This document shows positions 7,994 through 11,856 of a DNA stretch of 11,856 nt, piece after piece. The notes beneath the pieces are model-generated. The model saw nothing but the letters and a program-made list of their open reading frames with translations, did not search any database and was not told where the DNA came from. A program made the translations under genes and the position numbers. How positions within the stretch are numbered: position 1 is the stretch's first letter; each line of letters begins with the position of its first letter. The stretch lies in the NCBI GenBank assembly GCA_003024985.2, contig PXIH01S0032594.1; one strand, given 5' to 3'. The DNA is from Euperipatoides rowelli (taxonomy: Eukaryota; Onychophora; Udeonychophora; Euonychophora; Peripatopsidae).

Positions 7994-8760
7994 CTTAAAT
8001 GCTGCCTAGACTAAGATTTAAAATGATTTTTTTTTTTTTTGCGAGATTCAAAAAATTATTTGTCATTTATGACTCCACATTTCACAATACAGGAAAATAT
8101 TTTATAATAAACTTTACCACTTGAGATTCCGCAGAATATGACAAGACATTGTGATGAAAACAAATGATTTGAAAAAGTCTGATTGAAGTATTGGTACAAT
8201 TTATATAATTTGTAAAAAAAAAAGAGGGGGGAGTAATCTCACAATAATAATAATATATTGATAAAACAATGGAAAGTTAGGAAAACAATTGTTAATTTTA
8301 AAAGCTGAAAACTGATATACATATCATAATAACATTAAATAAACATTTATCTAGTATTGATTAATAATTTGTATTGATAATTCTGATTTATTTGTGAAAA
8401 CAAAAATTTAAGAAATTGAATTAAGCTAATGATATGTTTGCTAGTGTTTTTTTTTTTTCTTATTGTAATTGGGTTATAATACAAAAAAAATTATTTTAGT
8501 AATAGTTAAATATTGTTGTGAACTTGATTGTGGTAATGTATCGTCCAATACAGTTACATATGTAATTTTAATAGAAATTATAATACCGATAATAACTAAA
8601 TGACATATAAATTTAATTTTAAATATTCAGCTAGTAAAAAGTTTATACAGATTGCTGATTAAAATTGTCAATTTTCTATTTTCCTCCCTTAATATAAATA
8701 TTTAGCCATAGATGGATATTTGCTGTACAGTTAAGATAAGGATTAATGAAACTTTACCAT

Positions 8761-8788
8761 TAAAGACAGATCAGTAAAACTGTCTTTA
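8761..8788. repeat. Perfect 9-bp hairpin
   Basis: TAAAGACAG at 8761-8769 pairs with CTGTCTTTA at 8780-8788 around a 10-base loop. It is not followed by a functional T-run that I can interpret, and a role is unknown. Confidence 0.6.
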
Positions 8789-9186
8789 TGTCCTCATCCC
8801 TTTACTTGTGTGATATCAGTTAGGCAGGCAATTATTATGGTTGTCATATGGACACTATGTTCTAAGAGTGATATTACAGATGATTATTGATAGCAAATGA
8901 ATAATTATATTTAAAAACTTGACCAACTTTGTTATTTCAGTGGGTGTGACTATAATAATAAATGACGGAAAGGATTTAAGATAACAAAAGCATTATTTTA
9001 AAATGAATGTTTATTATTTAAATAAAAATAGTGTAATGATAAATTAATAATAATTAAAATAAATATAAATGTGGCAACAGATTTCAATAGATAAAGAATG
9101 TAATGCAAAGAGTTAACTTTCAGAAAAATGGTCAAGCTAATAAATGTTATATGAGAAGTGTGTGGTCATAACCTAATAGGTTAAAC

Positions 9187-9614
9187 CAGGGATTCTCAAC
9201 CCTGTGCCTGTGTGCATCATGGCGCCCATCAACCAATTTGTGTGTGCCCGCCGCTGTTTGGCCATGAAACGAAAGCTTGTCAGCATTTACTTGCAGCACC
9301 CGGATCCCATTAATTTAGATTATGAGTGGCTAGGCAACCAATTTTAGGTAGTTGTTATTGTAAATTGATCTCTTTAATTCCACCTTTTGTGTCAAGTTAA
9401 TGCGGATGAACTTGAATGTAATGCACGCAGAAGGACGAATTGAGTAGTGGTGGGGATAGTTAGAGAATTGTCTAAATACAGGCCATACAATCCAGATTCT
9501 ACTGTGTGTTAACATCGCATATATTTTCGTCATTATGGAAAATATAGATGGTGCCCACCATCCTACCGGTATTTTAGAATATGCTCTAGGGTACAAAAAG
9601 GGTGGGAACCCCTG
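9187..9614. mobile_element. Complete hAT-type MITE, 428 bp
   Basis: The left terminus is CAGGGATTCTCAACCCTG (from 9187). The reverse complement of the right terminus is CAGGGGTTCCCACCCTT (ending 9614). They agree at most positions with one gap. The flanks are GGTTAAAC (9179-9186) and GGTAAACC (9615-9622), an 8-bp duplication that has lost or gained a base. The interior is clearly less AT-rich than its surroundings, with CpG-containing words (GGCGCCCATC, CCCGCCGC, TACCGG), as expected of an inserted foreign repeat. There is no transposase. The minus-strand open frame at 9330-9644 runs out of the element into the flank and is a chance frame. hAT affiliation follows from the CAGGG...TTCTCAA termini and the 8-bp flanks. 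Confidence 0.8.
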
Positions 9615-9622
9615 GGTAAACC

Positions 9623-10510
9623 AATGTTTAAAAACATATGCCATGACTTGTGGGATGAATAAATGCTAACTAAATTAACATAATTGGGTAATATGTATTA
9701 TTTATACTTACATTTCTATCTCATACACATATATACAACTATTATTATGATCCATACTTAAATAAATCAATTTTGAACCATTATTATAACCAACTAAGGT
9801 TGTTACTAAAATTTCTACAAGAGAAATGGTGTGTAATTTATTAAAATTTTCTGATTTTCACTGTGAACAAAAAACAGGAAAAAAATATCCAATTATTAAT
9901 CATTATATATGATGTTTAAAAGTTGCTCTTTACTCATTTTCACATACCATTCTCATATTTTATGAGCAGCAAAAGTTATAAAACTGTTGAACTGTGCAAG
10001 ATTTAACAAAAAAAAACTAATTTAAATTTCATGGCTTTCATAATAGTAAAATTATTAATGGATTAAAATTTTGCAGTTTTTCTTATTTTGGCTTATATAT
10101 AGGCCTACACATATATACAACTATTATTACTGTACAAAAATTTCCTTAAGAGTAATGTGGCAGAACTATTAGACATCTAACCATATAGTACACAAAGATA
10201 GGGGGAAAGGAAGTTAAAGAATAGTTGAAAGGAAATAATTATAGATCTATACAGTAAAATATATAAAAAATGTAAAGGAATATAATAAAGATAATATTAA
10301 TTGTAAAAGAAATAAATTAAAATATTTTAAAGAATGTAATATAATTTAAAATTTATAAAAATGAAGAAAAAATATGAACACTGAAATTCCTAAGCATAGC
10401 TAATAAAATATAAGCATAGCTCCATTGGAATCACCTAGTTGAATATACAGTATCATCAATTGTTGTGCTTCAATTAGAAAAAAAGAAGAAATTAATAATA
10501 GTTTTGTAGT
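9623..10510. other. AT-rich spacer with a dispersed repeat pair
   Basis: There is no gene. A 24-bp word (TACACATATATACAACTATT then ATTA) is repeated exactly at 9724-9747 and 10106-10129. After each copy there is a weak further resemblance (ACTAAAATTTCTACAAGAG at about 9805 and TACAAAAATTTCCTTAAGAG at about 10133), so the pair may belong to one diverged repeat with an internal length difference. TAAGCATAGCT is also repeated 20 bp apart at 10391-10401 and 10411-10421. Confidence 0.6.
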
Positions 10511-10900
10511 ATGACCTCTGATCACATCAGCAGGAGCATTGAAGTTCAAATGTTATTTCTGGAGCATGCAGAAAAAGAAGAAAAAAGATTAAATGAAAAA
10601 GAATAGCCAAACATCTCAAAGGCACCATGTTCAGGTTTGATACAGCCAAAATATACACCTAGTCCAATCACTAATTCCATTTTTACTGTTCCAGATTGCT
10701 AAAGAAGGTGTGAACATCCAGATTGTAGTAGGCCTAAATAAGAAAAATGGGATGACAATGCTAAGACTTTGAGTCAGTGCAAAAATAGATTAACAGCTTT
10801 ATTGTGCCACAAGGATGATAACCTCAATGGAATGGGTAAATTGTATCACCTTCGCCTCTATCCAGTAAGGAATAGACATTCTCTTTCCTCCTCAGAATAA
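10511..10900 (+). pseudogene. Possible decayed coding remnant (exon or transposon ORF)
   Basis: This patch is less AT-rich and its plus-strand frames look more codon-like than anything else here. Frame one: ATG at 10511 to TAG at 10606, 31 codons, ending in a charged E/K-rich stretch. Frame two: after a plausible acceptor (TTTTTACTGTTCCAG, ending 10694), 25 codons from 10695 to TGA at 10770-10772, starting I-A-K-E-G-V-N-I-Q. Frame three: open from 10742 to TAA at 10898-10900, 52 codons, with A-K-T-L-S-Q-C-K-N-R-L-T-A-L-L and G-K-L-Y-H-L-R-L-Y-P. Frames two and three overlap and would join with one frameshift, as in a decayed reading frame. I do not recognise the family. It may also be ordinary non-coding sequence of local base bias. 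Confidence 0.2.
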
Positions 10901-10910
10901 TTTATTATAT

Positions 10911-11856
10911 TATAAATTGTCACTTTAAAGCTATATGCTAAGTATACATTTCAATAGTTCATTCCTTTTGAACATTTCAAACACTTTTTCTGAACTGTAA
11001 AATAATAATTATAGTTATTATTTACCTCACTTAAAAAATCATATTTCATATAAAACCCTTAAATTATCATACTATGTAAATGTTTAATTATTCTAAAATT
11101 ACATAACTTGAATTAGCCAACAGTAAATCATTTGAAGCTTTTTAATTATATTGTGTTTGTTGTGAATTTCTTATAGAATACACTGTAACCTAATCTTTGG
11201 TATATTCATTAACCTCACCCTAATCCTCTGGTCCTATTAATTACTTTGATGACATCTAAACAATATGGTACTTTATAGTAAAAATATTTAAAAAGATAAA
11301 ATGGTGATTGACAATAGGTTAATGCATTACTGCAAAATCTAATGTACAGCAGAAAAAAATGTTCTCAATGAATATGTGAAAATAGAACATGTCTGATGCA
11401 CATATTATAATGTTATTAAGGATATATAAATTGTACACTTTTGAATGAAAATACACAATTTGTATGTCCTTAAAGGTCAAATGTAACAGATTTTTTTAAA
11501 TGTTTTATTATTATTGATTTTCAAAGATAATTGCTAAAAAAAATTCCATTGGAAAAAATTTTTTAAAATGCACAAAAAAAAAATATTTAAAGATAAAATT
11601 AAGACTATTAGGATCCTCACTCTAAGATTACAAATTGAGACTTTCACATTTTTGGGGGGTCTGAGATTAATTTGATGATGAAATTCTCTCTACAGCTGTT
11701 TTCTATGTAATGATTTAACATGTAAATAGAGCAGGCTTTCAGATAATTATTTGATGACGACTCCATTGACTCCCTAAATTTTAATACGGCAGTCAAACAA
11801 TTTGATCGACTTCCATAATTCTAACATGGACTTCCATAATATTTTAAAGAAAAGGG
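10911..11856. other. AT-rich spacer with a possible diverged arm copy
   Basis: There is no gene. The segment at about 11180-11245 (CACTGTAACCTAATC, CATTAACCTCACCCTAATCC, CCTATTAATTA) resembles the right fold-back arm of element B (ACAGTCCTAACC, CATTAACCCTAACTCC, TATTATGTATTA) in the same order with gaps. It may be an old copy of that module. At the window end GACTTCCATAAT is repeated 21 bp apart (11808-11819 and 11829-11840). Confidence 0.5.

Larger units (their letters stand above)
7747..9178. other. AT-rich spacer with two hairpins
   Basis: There is no gene. It contains a perfect T9A9 palindrome (7839-7856), the hairpins annotated separately at 7916-7993 and 8761-8788, and several A/T homopolymers. 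TTATTTCAG at about 8932-8940 resembles a splice acceptor, but the sequence after it hits stops quickly in all three frames. Confidence 0.65.

Noticed and set aside
8932-8990. Splice acceptor-like TTATTTCAG followed by an exon
   Set aside because: Stops appear quickly in all frames and there is no matching upstream exon.
9330-9644. 104-codon minus-strand open frame
   Set aside because: It runs from a MITE interior across its terminus into the flank and has no motif; it is a chance frame within a less AT-rich insert.

Overview
This is a strongly AT-rich eukaryotic stretch with no convincing intact protein-coding gene. I found no long open frame, no operon-like packing, no ribosome binding sites and no tRNA or rRNA signature. 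The longest open frames (about 60 to 105 codons) are hydrophobic, or read through simple repeats or through a transposon, and look like chance frames. Homopolymer A/T runs, a long AAT/GAT microsatellite, scattered TAGGCCTA-type words and several miniature inverted-repeat transposons (MITEs) suggest intergenic or intronic DNA of an invertebrate animal. A mollusc or similar marine or freshwater invertebrate is my guess, at low confidence.

Layout. 1-929 is AT-rich spacer. 930-1781 is an old non-autonomous DNA element (element A). It has about 50-bp terminal inverted repeats and a near-matching 8-9 bp target duplication, and it holds a 160-bp fold-back. 2035-2755 is a perfect 360-bp tandem duplication. 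2568-3413 is a second element (element B) with 16-bp terminal repeats, an exact 8-bp target duplication (ATTTGATC) and an internal fold-back. The tandem duplication cuts across its left boundary, so the first 188 bp of element B appear twice. 3422-5876 is spacer. 5877-5958 is one end of a piggyBac-like element: TTAA, a CACTTTGTG terminus and two 22-bp palindromes. 5959-7333 is spacer. 7334 to about 7510 is the left end of a hAT-type element that runs into a compound microsatellite (7517-7746). 7916-7993 is a 27-bp-stem hairpin. 9187-9614 is a complete hAT-type MITE with degraded target sites. 10511-10900 is a patch of more codon-like sequence with short frames, possibly a decayed exon or transposon ORF. 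The rest is spacer.

Nothing here forms a gene pathway. The biology is that of successive, nested non-autonomous transposons. Elements A and B carry different termini but share an internal arm sequence, and a further diverged arm may lie near 11180-11245. The relative order can be partly read: element B inserted first, and then a local duplication copied its left junction. That duplication is either very recent or an assembly artefact, because its two copies are identical even in their homopolymer tracts.
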